Assembly: GCA_964369845.1 (NCBI GenBank)
Contig: CAYJFJ010000019.1
Location: forward strand, 1-23,430
Reading direction: 5' to 3'
Source of the DNA: CAKOSP01 sp964369845
GTDB taxonomy: Bacteria; Bacillota_I; Bacilli_A; RF39; UBA660
Length of the DNA stretch: 23,430 nt
Part shown: in pieces, positions 14,690 to 21,686 of the stretch
How the letters are laid out: each line of letters begins with the position of its first letter
How positions within the stretch are numbered: position 1 is the stretch's first letter
Made by a program: the position numbers and the translations under genes
The notes under the pieces: model-generated
What the model saw: only the letters and a program-made list of their open reading frames with translations
Told to the model about the DNA's origin: nothing
Databases searched by the model: none

Positions 14690-14718
14690 TAGAATTATCT
14701 TTTTTTATGTTGTATAAT
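14690..14718 (+). promoter_or_regulatory. Promoter for the first surface-protein gene
   Basis: A good TATAAT -10 box (14713-14718) with a poor -35 match, TAGAAT (14690-14695), 17 bp apart. It is 21 bp before the start and diverges from the gerK operon. Confidence 0.45.
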
Positions 14719-14739
14719 TGGAGAAGATAGGAGATTAAA

Positions 14740-16416
14740 ATGAAGAAACTCAGAGATTTTATTATTAAAAAGAGGACAGTATTATTAATATGTGTTGGTG
14801 TATTATTAATTTTTACACTTTCGCTTTCTTTTGCGTATTTTGCAGGTTTCATTGGTGATGCTGCAAATACTGATGTAAATGTTACAACTGGCACAACTAG
14901 AAAATTAACATTTGAAAAGGGTGATGCACTTACTCTTTCAGTTAACCAAGATAACTTTGGAGAAGGTGATGGGAGTTTATCACAGTCTACGACAATGACA
15001 GCAACTTTAAAAAAAGCGTCAACAGAGTCAAGCGCTAGTGAAACATATCAAGTATATTTTGATATTTTAAATAATAGTTATGTTTATACTACTAGTGATA
15101 AAAAGCCAGAGATTATTTTAAGTATAACTGATCCGGCTGGAAATAAAATTACTATGAGTAATGAAGCAGAATATGTAACTGTTACAGATGCTGCAACTGG
15201 TGACTCAATAAGTGGTTTTGATATTACAGAAAAAAGTGGTCTTTTAAGACTTGCAGAAAACTATTCTATATCTACAACTGGCACTACTAATCAGACATGG
15301 GCTGCAACTATTACTTTTGTAAATCTAGAAACTAATCAAGGTTTAAATGAAGCGAAAAGCTTATCAGCTGAATTTAATATGCAAAAAAATATTGAACCAG
15401 TTAGACCAGATTTATTTATTAGTACGCCTGAGCCATATTATGTTGGTAAAAGTGTATCTATAAATTGTAATGGAGCAAATGCTACATGGAATTCTTATAG
15501 AAACAGTGTAGAAATAACTTCACTTAAAAGTGAAAGCAAATGTACACTTACTCAAAATGAATCAGCTAGCGTAACTCCTTTAGATGATTATATAGTATCA
15601 CTTGCTGGTACTACGCAAGGAACTGGAGAAGTAGTAAATGAAAATGGATATAGATATGAAGGAAAAAATCCAAATAACTTTATATGGTTTAATGAAGAGA
15701 TGTGGAGAGTAATTGGTGTATTTGATACAACACTTGCTGATGGAACAACAACAGAAAGGCTTACTAAAATTATTAAAGCAGATTCAATAGGAGGAATTGC
15801 TTGGGATTCTGGACGTGTAAATAACTGGAATGAATCGACATTAAAATCACTACTTAATACAAGTTATTTAAATAGTGAAAATGGAACAGGAACTGAAAAC
15901 TGTTATGGTTATAGTACAACAGTTCCAACTAATTGTGATTATACACAAAGTGGAATAAAAAATGAATATAAATCAATGATAGAAAACGTAACGTGGAATC
16001 TTGGAGGCTTTTCATTAAATAACATAACAGCATCAGCAGCATTTGCAGCAGAAAGAGGTACTACAGTGTACTCAGGCAACCCTACTACAGGAACAGGATA
16101 TATTGGATTAATGTATCCAAGTGATTATTTCTATTCTAGTTTAGAAAGTAGTTGTGCTAGAAATACAACAATTAGTTATTATGGTAAAAGTACGTGTGGA
16201 GGAGCAAACTGGATCTATGGAGCAGGAAATGAATGGATATTAACTCCGTCCTCTTCCAATTCTTCGAATGCATGGATCTTGAATAACTCTGGCGGTGGGG
16301 TTTCAATGTCTTCGGATAATGGATTGGTGGTGCGCCCAGTCTTATATCTAAACTCTGAGGTGAAGTACCTAGACGGAGTGGGAAGTGAAGCAAATCCTCT
16401 TACTCTAGAAATATAA
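14740..16416 (+). CDS. Exported membrane-anchored surface protein with diversified C-terminal module (paralogue A)
   Basis: An N-terminal basic stretch and one hydrophobic segment (about residues 13-37) act as signal anchor. Residues ~45-225 form a Thr/Ser-rich beta-type domain unlike paralogue B, then a small domain with two Cys (INCNG, SKCTL). From D282 to the end is a module shared with the next gene: IWFNEEMWRVIGVFDTTL, four more Cys, and a C-terminal VRPVLYL block. This resembles DUF6273-like, possibly C-type-lectin-like, domains of gut Bacillota proteins; function is unknown, ligand binding is a guess. Residues 499-532 differ from B at 20 of 34 positions while the flanks are conserved. 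The last ~180 bp are visibly richer in G+C and in G/C-ending codons than the rest. Six Cys in all suit disulfides outside the cell. ATAGGAGA precedes the start. Confidence 0.8.
   Translation: MKKLRDFIIKKRTVLLICVGVLLIFTLSLSFAYFAGFIGDAANTDVNVTTGTTRKLTFEKGDALTLSVNQDNFGEGDGSLSQSTTMTATLKKASTESSASETYQVYFDILNNSYVYTTSDKKPEIILSITDPAGNKITMSNEAEYVTVTDAATGDSISGFDITEKSGLLRLAENYSISTTGTTNQTWAATITFVNLETNQGLNEAKSLSAEFNMQKNIEPVRPDLFISTPEPYYVGKSVSINCNGANATWNSYRNSVEITSLKSESKCTLTQNESASVTPLDDYIVSLAGTTQGTGEVVNENGYRYEGKNPNNFIWFNEEMWRVIGVFDTTLADGTTTERLTKIIKADSIGGIAWDSGRVNNWNESTLKSLLNTSYLNSENGTGTENCYGYSTTVPTNCDYTQSGIKNEYKSMIENVTWNLGGFSLNNITASAAFAAERGTTVYSGNPTTGTGYIGLMYPSDYFYSSLESSCARNTTISYYGKSTCGGANWIYGAGNEWILTPSSSNSSNAWILNNSGGGVSMSSDNGLVVRPVLYLNSEVKYLDGVGSEANPLTLEI
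16234..16335 (+). other. Diversified window of paralogue A (34 codons)
   Basis: Codons 499-532 (W...R), compared with 17744-17845 in paralogue B. The two align without gaps, 14 of 34 residues are identical (I, L, P, S, N, S, W, L, S, G, S, G, V, R) and the rest differ, often at two or three codon positions. The constant residues look like a scaffold and the others like exposed variable sites. Confidence 0.65.
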
Positions 16417-16423
16417 TTTGTGA

Positions 16424-16462
16424 TGGTGATTAATTTGACGAGTTTCCGGCTGTCTACCACCA
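16424..16462 (+). repeat. Conserved base-paired element after paralogue A
   Basis: Eight bases after the stop, TGGTG (16424-16428) pairs with CACCA (16458-16462); within it AATTT and an inner stem GAC-G-AG (16437-16442) with CTGTC (16450-16454), loop TTTCCGG. It aligns with 17935-17972 after paralogue B and keeps the same architecture. There is no T run, so it is not a normal terminator. Confidence 0.6.
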
Positions 16463-16492
16463 GAATTTGGAATAAAGGAGAAAATGAAACAA

Positions 16493-16538
16493 GTAAAGTG
16501 AAAATAAAATTAAACTCTGGCGGTTGTATTCACTTTAC
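16493..16538 (+). repeat. Perfect inverted repeat with a diversified-window fragment in its loop
   Basis: GTAAAGTGAA (16493-16502) and TTCACTTTAC (16529-16538) are exact inverted copies around a 26-base loop. The loop contains AACTCTGGCGGT (16513-16524), identical to 16285-16296 in the diversified window of paralogue A. Confidence 0.75.
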
Positions 16539-16546
16539 ATAAAAAT

Positions 16547-16715
16547 ATGAGTAAATTTATTAGTGTATATAATGAAGATGTGATTATAGTTATTTTCTGT
16601 CGAATTTGAAAATAGTAGATTAAAATATGCTTTTCTAAATAATATGCTTGATAAGCTTATAATAAAGCTAGAGGCAGCTAATTATCTTACAAAATTATTA
16701 ATGAGACAAAATTAG
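16547..16715 (+). pseudogene. Possible decayed small gene (two frames)
   Basis: A 20-codon frame from ATG16547 (MSKFISVYNEDV...) ends at 16609, and an overlapping frame shifted by +1 runs from 16590 to the stop at 16713-16715 and reads ...FENSRLKYAFLNNMLDKLIIKLEAAN..., an amphipathic, protein-like sequence. Joined by one frameshift they would make a protein of about 55 residues. There is no ribosome site and I do not recognise it. It may also be chance in A+T-rich DNA. Confidence 0.25.
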
Positions 16716-16798
16716 CTTTAAAAATTTTGATGATTATTAAATTTTTTATTTTATTATTAATTTAATAAATATACAGAAAAAAGAGGAGAAAATAAAAT

Positions 16799-17926
16799 AT
16801 GAATAAGAAGATTTTTCTGATTTTAACAGGAATAGTACTTACTGTAACTACAATTGTTTTGATTAACTTACCTAAAGATAACACATTTTATGTTGATGGA
16901 ATTAAGTTTGCAGTAAATTTAGATGATACTCCAGTGAATGATTTCCCAGCAAAAGGCAACTATAGAGTAGATGTGTCTTGTTCTAATGCAATTGGTATAT
17001 GGCATTATAATACTTGGAAGATGGAAGTTGATAGCATTACTGGGGATGTAACTTGTAGTGTAGATTTTTATACACAAACAGAGATTGTTATGTTAGATGA
17101 TTACATAGTATCCTTATCAGGAACTACTCAAGGAACAGGGGAAGTAGTAAATGAAAATGGATATAGATATGAGGGAAAAAACCCAAATAACTATATATGG
17201 TTCAATGAAGAGCTGTGGAGAGTAATTGGTGTATTTGATACAACACTTGCAGATGGAACAACTACTGAAAGACTTACTAAAATTATTAAAGCGGATTCAA
17301 TAGGAAGTTATGCTTGGGATTCTGGAGATGTAAATAACTGGAATGAATCGACATTAAAATCACTACTTAATACAAGTTATTTAAATAGTGAAAATGGAAC
17401 AGGAACAGAAAACTGTTATGGTTATAGCACAACAACTCCAAATAGTTGTGATTACACGCAAAAAGGGATAAAAAATGTGTACAAATCAATGATAGAAAAT
17501 GTAACGTGGTATTTAGGGGGGTCATCTTTTGATGTAACTGCATCATCAGCATATAGTGTAGAAAGAGGAACAACAGTGAACTCAGGCAACCCTACTATAG
17601 GAACAGGATATATAGGGTTAATGTATCCAAGTGATTATATGTATTCAAGTTTAGAAAGTAGTTGTGCAAGAACTACTGAATTTGGTAATTATCCTACGAG
17701 TGAATGCGCGGGCGCAAACTGGATGTATGGAGAAGGTTTCGAATCCATATTAGCACCTGTTTCTTTCAACTCTAAGGACGTGTGGTTTCTGATATACTCC
17801 GGTAATGTGAGTATCGTTGATTCGAGTTTCGGGGTTGTGGCACGCCCTGTCGTATATTTAAAATCTGAAGTTAAATACTTGGATGGTGCAGGAAGCGAAG
17901 CAGATCCGCTAATTGTAGAAATGTAA
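16799..17926 (+). CDS. Exported membrane-anchored surface protein with diversified C-terminal module (paralogue B)
   Basis: A short basic start and one hydrophobic segment (about residues 4-23) form a signal anchor. Residues ~30-90 form a small domain with two Cys (VDVSCSN, VTCSVDF) and paired Trp residues, unlike the long Thr-rich N-terminal part of paralogue A. From D100 to the end it shares the C-terminal module of A; the first ~110 residues of that module are nearly identical (DDYIVSLSGTTQGTG, IWFNEELWRVIGVFDTTL, NESTLKSLLNTSYLN). Divergence rises towards the C-terminus and peaks at residues 316-349, after which RPVVYLKSEVKYLDG returns to similarity. Function unknown; it is probably displayed on the cell or spore-forming mother cell surface. 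AGAGGAG precedes the start; no convincing promoter was found, so it may share transcription with A. Confidence 0.8.
   Translation: MNKKIFLILTGIVLTVTTIVLINLPKDNTFYVDGIKFAVNLDDTPVNDFPAKGNYRVDVSCSNAIGIWHYNTWKMEVDSITGDVTCSVDFYTQTEIVMLDDYIVSLSGTTQGTGEVVNENGYRYEGKNPNNYIWFNEELWRVIGVFDTTLADGTTTERLTKIIKADSIGSYAWDSGDVNNWNESTLKSLLNTSYLNSENGTGTENCYGYSTTTPNSCDYTQKGIKNVYKSMIENVTWYLGGSSFDVTASSAYSVERGTTVNSGNPTIGTGYIGLMYPSDYMYSSLESSCARTTEFGNYPTSECAGANWMYGEGFESILAPVSFNSKDVWFLIYSGNVSIVDSSFGVVARPVVYLKSEVKYLDGAGSEADPLIVEM
17744..17845 (+). other. Diversified window of paralogue B (34 codons)
   Basis: Codons 316-349 (S...R), the counterpart of 16234-16335. All 20 differing positions change the amino acid. Changes include A/T, A/G, C/T and G/T pairs, so they are not limited to sites where one copy has A. 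Confidence 0.65.
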
Positions 17927-17934
17927 TTTGGGAA

Positions 17935-17972
17935 GGTGACGAATTTGACGGGCTTTTTGGCCGTCCGTCACC
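17935..17972 (+). repeat. Conserved base-paired element after paralogue B
   Basis: Eight bases after the stop, GGTGACG (17935-17941) pairs perfectly with CGTCACC (17966-17972). Inside, AATTT is bulged on the 5' side only, and GACGG (17947-17951) pairs with CCGTC (17961-17965). The same layout follows paralogue A, with several paired positions changed on both sides. Confidence 0.7.
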
Positions 17973-17994
17973 CGACTTTTGTAAAATATGTTTT

Positions 17995-18035
17995 GCATAC
18001 TTTAAATTTATTATAATTTATGGTATGCTTTTTTT
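17995..18035 (+). terminator. Terminator after paralogue B
   Basis: GCATAC (17995-18000) pairs with GTATGC (18023-18028), with an inner TAAATT/AATTTA stem, followed by seven T. Confidence 0.8.
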
Positions 18036-18066
18036 GTGATAGTGAAAAATAAAGAAGAGGTTACTA

Positions 18067-20655
18067 ATGGATAAAGAATTTTATAAAAAAGATATTAAAG
18101 AAATATTAATGCAATTTAAAACTGATGAAAATGGTCTAAGTAATAAACAGGCAAAAATTTCACTGGATGAATATGGTTTAAATAAATTAAATGAGAAAAA
18201 AAAGAAAAGCGCTTTCTTAAAATTTTTAGAACAATTTAAAAATTTGATGGTTGTTATTTTAATAATTGCTGCCGTACTGAGTTTTATAATTGCTATTATT
18301 GAAGGAGAGTCTTTAACCGAAGGCTTTATAATTCTTGCTATAATTTTTTTAAACGCTACTTTAGGTTATTTTCAGGAATCTAAAGCAGACAAAGCAATTG
18401 ATGCTCTTAAGAAAATGGCTACTTCATCGGTGAAAGTTAAAAGGGATGGAAGTATAAAAAAAATAAATATTGAATTAATTGTTCCAGGTGACATTTTAGT
18501 TTTAGAGGCAGGAGACTACATTCCAGCAGATGCTAGGCTTATTTATGTTTCTAGTTTAAAAGTTGAAGAAGCTTCTTTAACTGGTGAATCAGGCTCTGTT
18601 GAAAAGAAAATAGATGCTATTAAAGAAGATGTTATTATAAGTGACCGCACAAATATGATTTACTCTGGGAGCAGCGCTGTGTATGGTAAGTGTGAGGCAA
18701 TAGTTACCTCGACTGGTATGAATACTGAACTTGGTAAAATTGCTTTATCTTTAGATAATGAAGTAAATGTAAAAACTCCACTTCAACTTAAAATAGATAA
18801 TATTAGTAAAGTACTTACTTATATTATAGGAGTAGTGGCTATTTTAATAATTATAATAGGTATTATTAACGATATGGATATTTTACATGTTTTTATAATT
18901 GCTATTAGTTTAGCTGTTGCAGCAGTTCCTGAAGGACTTCAAGCAGTAATTACTGTAATCTTATCTTTAGGTATGACAAAACTTTCTAAAAAAAATGCTG
19001 TAGTTAGAAAAATTTCTTCAGTTGAAACTTTAGGTAGTACAGAAATTATAGCTTCAGATAAAACAGGCACTATTACTAAAAATGAAATGACAGTAAGAAA
19101 GTTTTTCTTTAATAATGAAATTACTGGCGAAGTATCTAATAAATATATGAACATGATTATGAAACTGTGCACAGATGTAAGTAAAGATAAAAATAAATAT
19201 ATAGGAGACCCTACAGAGGTTGCATTATATAAATATTCTGAAGAAAATATATATAATGCTAAAAGAATTTATGAGTTTCCATTTGACTCTGATAGAAAAC
19301 TTATGAGTGTAGTAGTTTCTGATAAAGAAACTACATCGGTGTTAATTAAAGGTAGTTTGTCTAGTATGATTAAAATATGTACACATATTTTAATTAATAA
19401 TAAAGTAGTTAAAATTAATAAGAAACATATTGATAAAATTATAGAAGCTGAAAAAACTCTTTCAGATGATGCTTTAAGAGTTCTTGCTCTTGGATTTAAA
19501 GAAATTTCTAAGAAAAAAAGTTACTCTATAGAAGAAGTAGAAAGTGATATTATTTTTACTGGTCTTGTTGGTATGATTGATCCTCCTAGAGAAAGTGTTA
19601 AGTCTTCTATTGAAAACTGTTTAGTGGCAGGTATTAAACCTATCATGATCACAGGTGATAGCATTAATACTGCAAGGGCAATAGCAACTGAAGTTGGTAT
19701 TTATAAAGATGGTGATGTTGCTATTGAAGGTGCTGAACTTGATTTACTTAGTGATAAAGAACTTAAGAAAATGGTTCATAAATATACTGTTTATGCTAGA
19801 GTTACTCCGGAACATAAACTTAGAATAGTTAAAGCTTGGAGAGCAAACAACAAAGTTGTTGCTATGACTGGTGATGGTGTTAATGATGCTCCTGCTATTA
19901 AAGCAAGTGATGTAGGTGTTGGTATGGGTATTACTGGTACTGATGTCTCTAAAAGTGTATCTGATATTGTTTTACTTGATGACTCTTTTAATACTATTGT
20001 AGTTGCTGTTGAAGAGGGCAGAAATATATTTGAGAATATTAGAAAAGCTATTAGTTATCTACTTACTGCTAATATAGCAGAAGTAATAATAGTTTTTGTA
20101 GGTATGCTTTTTAACGTAACAATATTTCTTCCAATACATCTTCTTTATATAAATTTAGTGACTGATTCACTTCCTGCAATTGCACTTTCTTTTGAAAAAA
20201 ATGATAAAGATATTATGAAAAGAAAACCTCGTAAAAATAAAACTAGTATTTTTACTCAATTTTTAATTTCTAGAATTGCTATATGCTCTATAATTAAATC
20301 TATTGTAGTTTTGGTTTTATATTTTACATCTATTAATTTATTTGGTAGCCAGAAAGCTACTACTATAGCTTTTCTTTCTTTAATACTTTTAGAAATGACT
20401 TTTGCTCTTACTAGTAGAAATTTGTATTCAAATGTATTTAATAAAAATTTCTTTTCTAATAAAGTTATGAATTATTCTATGTTAATACTTATTTTTCTTC
20501 AGCTTTTATTATTTTTAACTCCACTTAAAAACTTATTTGAAGTTGTATCTATTAATTTATTTGAGTTCAGTTATGTACTTATGTATATAGTTGTAATATT
20601 TATTGTTAATGAACTTTTAAAACCTATAATGTTATATTTTTTTAAGGATGAATAA
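18067..20655 (+). CDS. P-type Ca2+-transporting ATPase (P2A type)
   Basis: An ATP-driven cation pump of the plasma membrane. The actuator motif TGES is at 172-175, the phosphorylation site DKTGTIT at 331, and the hinge motif TGDGVNDAP from residue 601. Ion-binding residues of calcium pumps are present: E289 in the M4 motif PEGL (288-291), and N696 and D700 in the M6 motif NLVTDSLPA, which correspond to Asn796 and Asp800 of SERCA. Membrane segments lie near 55-100, 245-310 and in the C-terminal third. Length 862 aa is usual for bacterial PacL/YloB-type pumps. Calcium is therefore the likely ion, though Mn2+ is possible in this family. AAGAGG precedes the start. It stands alone between terminators. 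Confidence 0.92.
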   Translation: MDKEFYKKDIKEILMQFKTDENGLSNKQAKISLDEYGLNKLNEKKKKSAFLKFLEQFKNLMVVILIIAAVLSFIIAIIEGESLTEGFIILAIIFLNATLGYFQESKADKAIDALKKMATSSVKVKRDGSIKKINIELIVPGDILVLEAGDYIPADARLIYVSSLKVEEASLTGESGSVEKKIDAIKEDVIISDRTNMIYSGSSAVYGKCEAIVTSTGMNTELGKIALSLDNEVNVKTPLQLKIDNISKVLTYIIGVVAILIIIIGIINDMDILHVFIIAISLAVAAVPEGLQAVITVILSLGMTKLSKKNAVVRKISSVETLGSTEIIASDKTGTITKNEMTVRKFFFNNEITGEVSNKYMNMIMKLCTDVSKDKNKYIGDPTEVALYKYSEENIYNAKRIYEFPFDSDRKLMSVVVSDKETTSVLIKGSLSSMIKICTHILINNKVVKINKKHIDKIIEAEKTLSDDALRVLALGFKEISKKKSYSIEEVESDIIFTGLVGMIDPPRESVKSSIENCLVAGIKPIMITGDSINTARAIATEVGIYKDGDVAIEGAELDLLSDKELKKMVHKYTVYARVTPEHKLRIVKAWRANNKVVAMTGDGVNDAPAIKASDVGVGMGITGTDVSKSVSDIVLLDDSFNTIVVAVEEGRNIFENIRKAISYLLTANIAEVIIVFVGMLFNVTIFLPIHLLYINLVTDSLPAIALSFEKNDKDIMKRKPRKNKTSIFTQFLISRIAICSIIKSIVVLVLYFTSINLFGSQKATTIAFLSLILLEMTFALTSRNLYSNVFNKNFFSNKVMNYSMLILIFLQLLLFLTPLKNLFEVVSINLFEFSYVLMYIVVIFIVNELLKPIMLYFFKDE

Positions 20656-20675
20656 AAAGTGTTACGCTTTTTTTT
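20654..20675 (+). terminator. Ca2+ ATPase terminator
   Basis: AAAAAGTG (20654-20661), loop TTA, CGCTTTTT (20665-20672), with one G-U pair and further T. It is almost identical to the terminator at 21627. Confidence 0.85.
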
Positions 20676-20696
20676 ATTTGTTATATTTTCTTTTAT

Positions 20697-20725
20697 TTGA
20701 CTCTTTGTATTTTATATGATACAAT
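20697..20725 (+). promoter_or_regulatory. Strong sigma-A promoter for the 20751 gene
   Basis: TTGACT (20697-20702), 17-bp spacer, TACAAT (20720-20725) with extended TGA. It is the best promoter match in the window. The expected start at about 20732 falls just before an upstream ATG at 20736, arguing for translation from ATG20751. Confidence 0.75.
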
Positions 20726-20750
20726 TTTATAGCAAATGGGGGTTTGTTAT

Positions 20751-21611
20751 ATGATATCTACGAAAGAACTTGAATATGTTAATGCTTGGCCTAATAAGGT
20801 TCCATATCCTGGAACTTCATATGCAAGTGAAGCTTTAGATAAATTGCATCACTGTGTTAATTTATTTATGGATAACTACGAAGGGAAAATGTTTTCTTTA
20901 ACTAGAAGTGATAATACTGAAATACATTTTGAAATATTGCAAAAAAATATTTGTCATATGTTGGGTGTTGATTATAAGAATTTGAATTCTGATTATTATA
21001 AATGGTATAGAGTTAACGTATTAGGTTTAAATCCGAATGAAACATTACCTTCTTATGAATTTTTAATGACAATTTTTGAGAATTTCGAAAGAGTAGTTGA
21101 ATATGACGCTACTAATTCTTATAGAGCTCTTAATTATTATAAACTTGCTGTTAAAGCTGATATTTTTAGTAAATTTTCTAATATTGAAAGAATGGATTTC
21201 CATTGTATAAATTTTGATAAAGAAATTTTCAAAAACGAAAATAATGTTTCTGTAAGTTTCAATTCTAATAATTTATTATGTTTTCCTAGTGATGAGATGA
21301 TTAGTCCTTATTATTTTCTTGGTTTAATTAATAATAATGATGCTGAATCTTTTGTTATTGAGACAACTTTTTTACCTGAAAATTTTGTTAATTACATAAA
21401 AGGTCAAGAAGTTACTTTACCGACTCAGTTATTAACTAATGATGATAATATTTTGAGAAAGAATATAAATAGACCTGAAAATAAATTAAAATTAATGTCC
21501 GATTATGTTAAATTGTGTTCGCAATATAATTTAAAGTATAATATGAATATTAGTGGTGATTATGCTGCACTTTTACATGAAGCAGTTAGAAATGATTATT
21601 CAAGAAATTAA
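20751..21611 (+). CDS. Uncharacterised protein, possibly PBECR4-like
   Basis: Function is not clear. It is a soluble, acidic-to-neutral protein of 286 aa with no signal peptide or membrane segment. A block near residues 30-80, LHHCVNLFMDNYEGKMFSLT and EILQKNICHMLGVDY, and a later one, SPYYFLGLINNNDAESFVIE, remind me of PBECR4-type (phage barnase/EndoU/colicin-like) domains, but this is a weak impression from the F-x-x-x-x-H-x-L-G pattern. ATG20751 is chosen because GGGGGT lies 8 nt upstream and the promoter leaves no leader for ATG20736. It has a strong promoter and is isolated between two nearly identical terminators, so it looks like a single-gene unit. Confidence 0.6.
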   Translation: MISTKELEYVNAWPNKVPYPGTSYASEALDKLHHCVNLFMDNYEGKMFSLTRSDNTEIHFEILQKNICHMLGVDYKNLNSDYYKWYRVNVLGLNPNETLPSYEFLMTIFENFERVVEYDATNSYRALNYYKLAVKADIFSKFSNIERMDFHCINFDKEIFKNENNVSVSFNSNNLLCFPSDEMISPYYFLGLINNNDAESFVIETTFLPENFVNYIKGQEVTLPTQLLTNDDNILRKNINRPENKLKLMSDYVKLCSQYNLKYNMNISGDYAALLHEAVRNDYSRN

Positions 21612-21626
21612 TTATTATAATATTTT

Positions 21627-21648
21627 AAAAAGCGTTACGCTTTTTTTT
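21627..21648 (+). terminator. Terminator of the 20751 gene
   Basis: Perfect 8-bp stem AAAAAGCG / CGCTTTTT with loop TTA, then further T. The 3' part, about 20 bases, is the same as in the terminator at 20654. Confidence 0.88.
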
Positions 21649-21686
21649 ATTTGTCATAATTTATTATAGGGAAAAGGAGTTTAAAA

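Larger units (their letters stand above)
16417..16798 (+). other. 382-bp gap between the two surface-protein genes
   Basis: No intact gene is seen. In order it holds a base-paired element conserved after both surface genes (16424-16462), a strong ribosome site with a five-codon open frame (MKQVK, from 16484), a perfect 10-bp inverted repeat with a 12-base piece of the diversified window in its loop (16493-16538), two overlapping short open frames that may be one decayed gene (16547-16715), and an A+T-rich stretch leading to the ribosome site of paralogue B. Confidence 0.6.

Noticed and set aside
14667..14894. Minus-strand 75-codon frame upstream of gerKA
   Set aside because: It is antisense to the signal anchor of the surface protein and overlaps both promoters; no ribosome site precedes it.
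16234..16520. Calling the surface-gene locus a diversity-generating retroelement
   Set aside because: No reverse transcriptase, accessory gene or template repeat is present in the window, and the differences between the two windows include many T/C and G/T changes. Only the target-like pattern can be supported.
17935..17972. Reading the paired element after paralogue B as an intrinsic terminator or an integron attC site
   Set aside because: The stem is followed by CGACTTTTG, not a T run, and a proper terminator follows at 17995. The ends lack the GTTRRRY/RYYYAAC core sites of attC.
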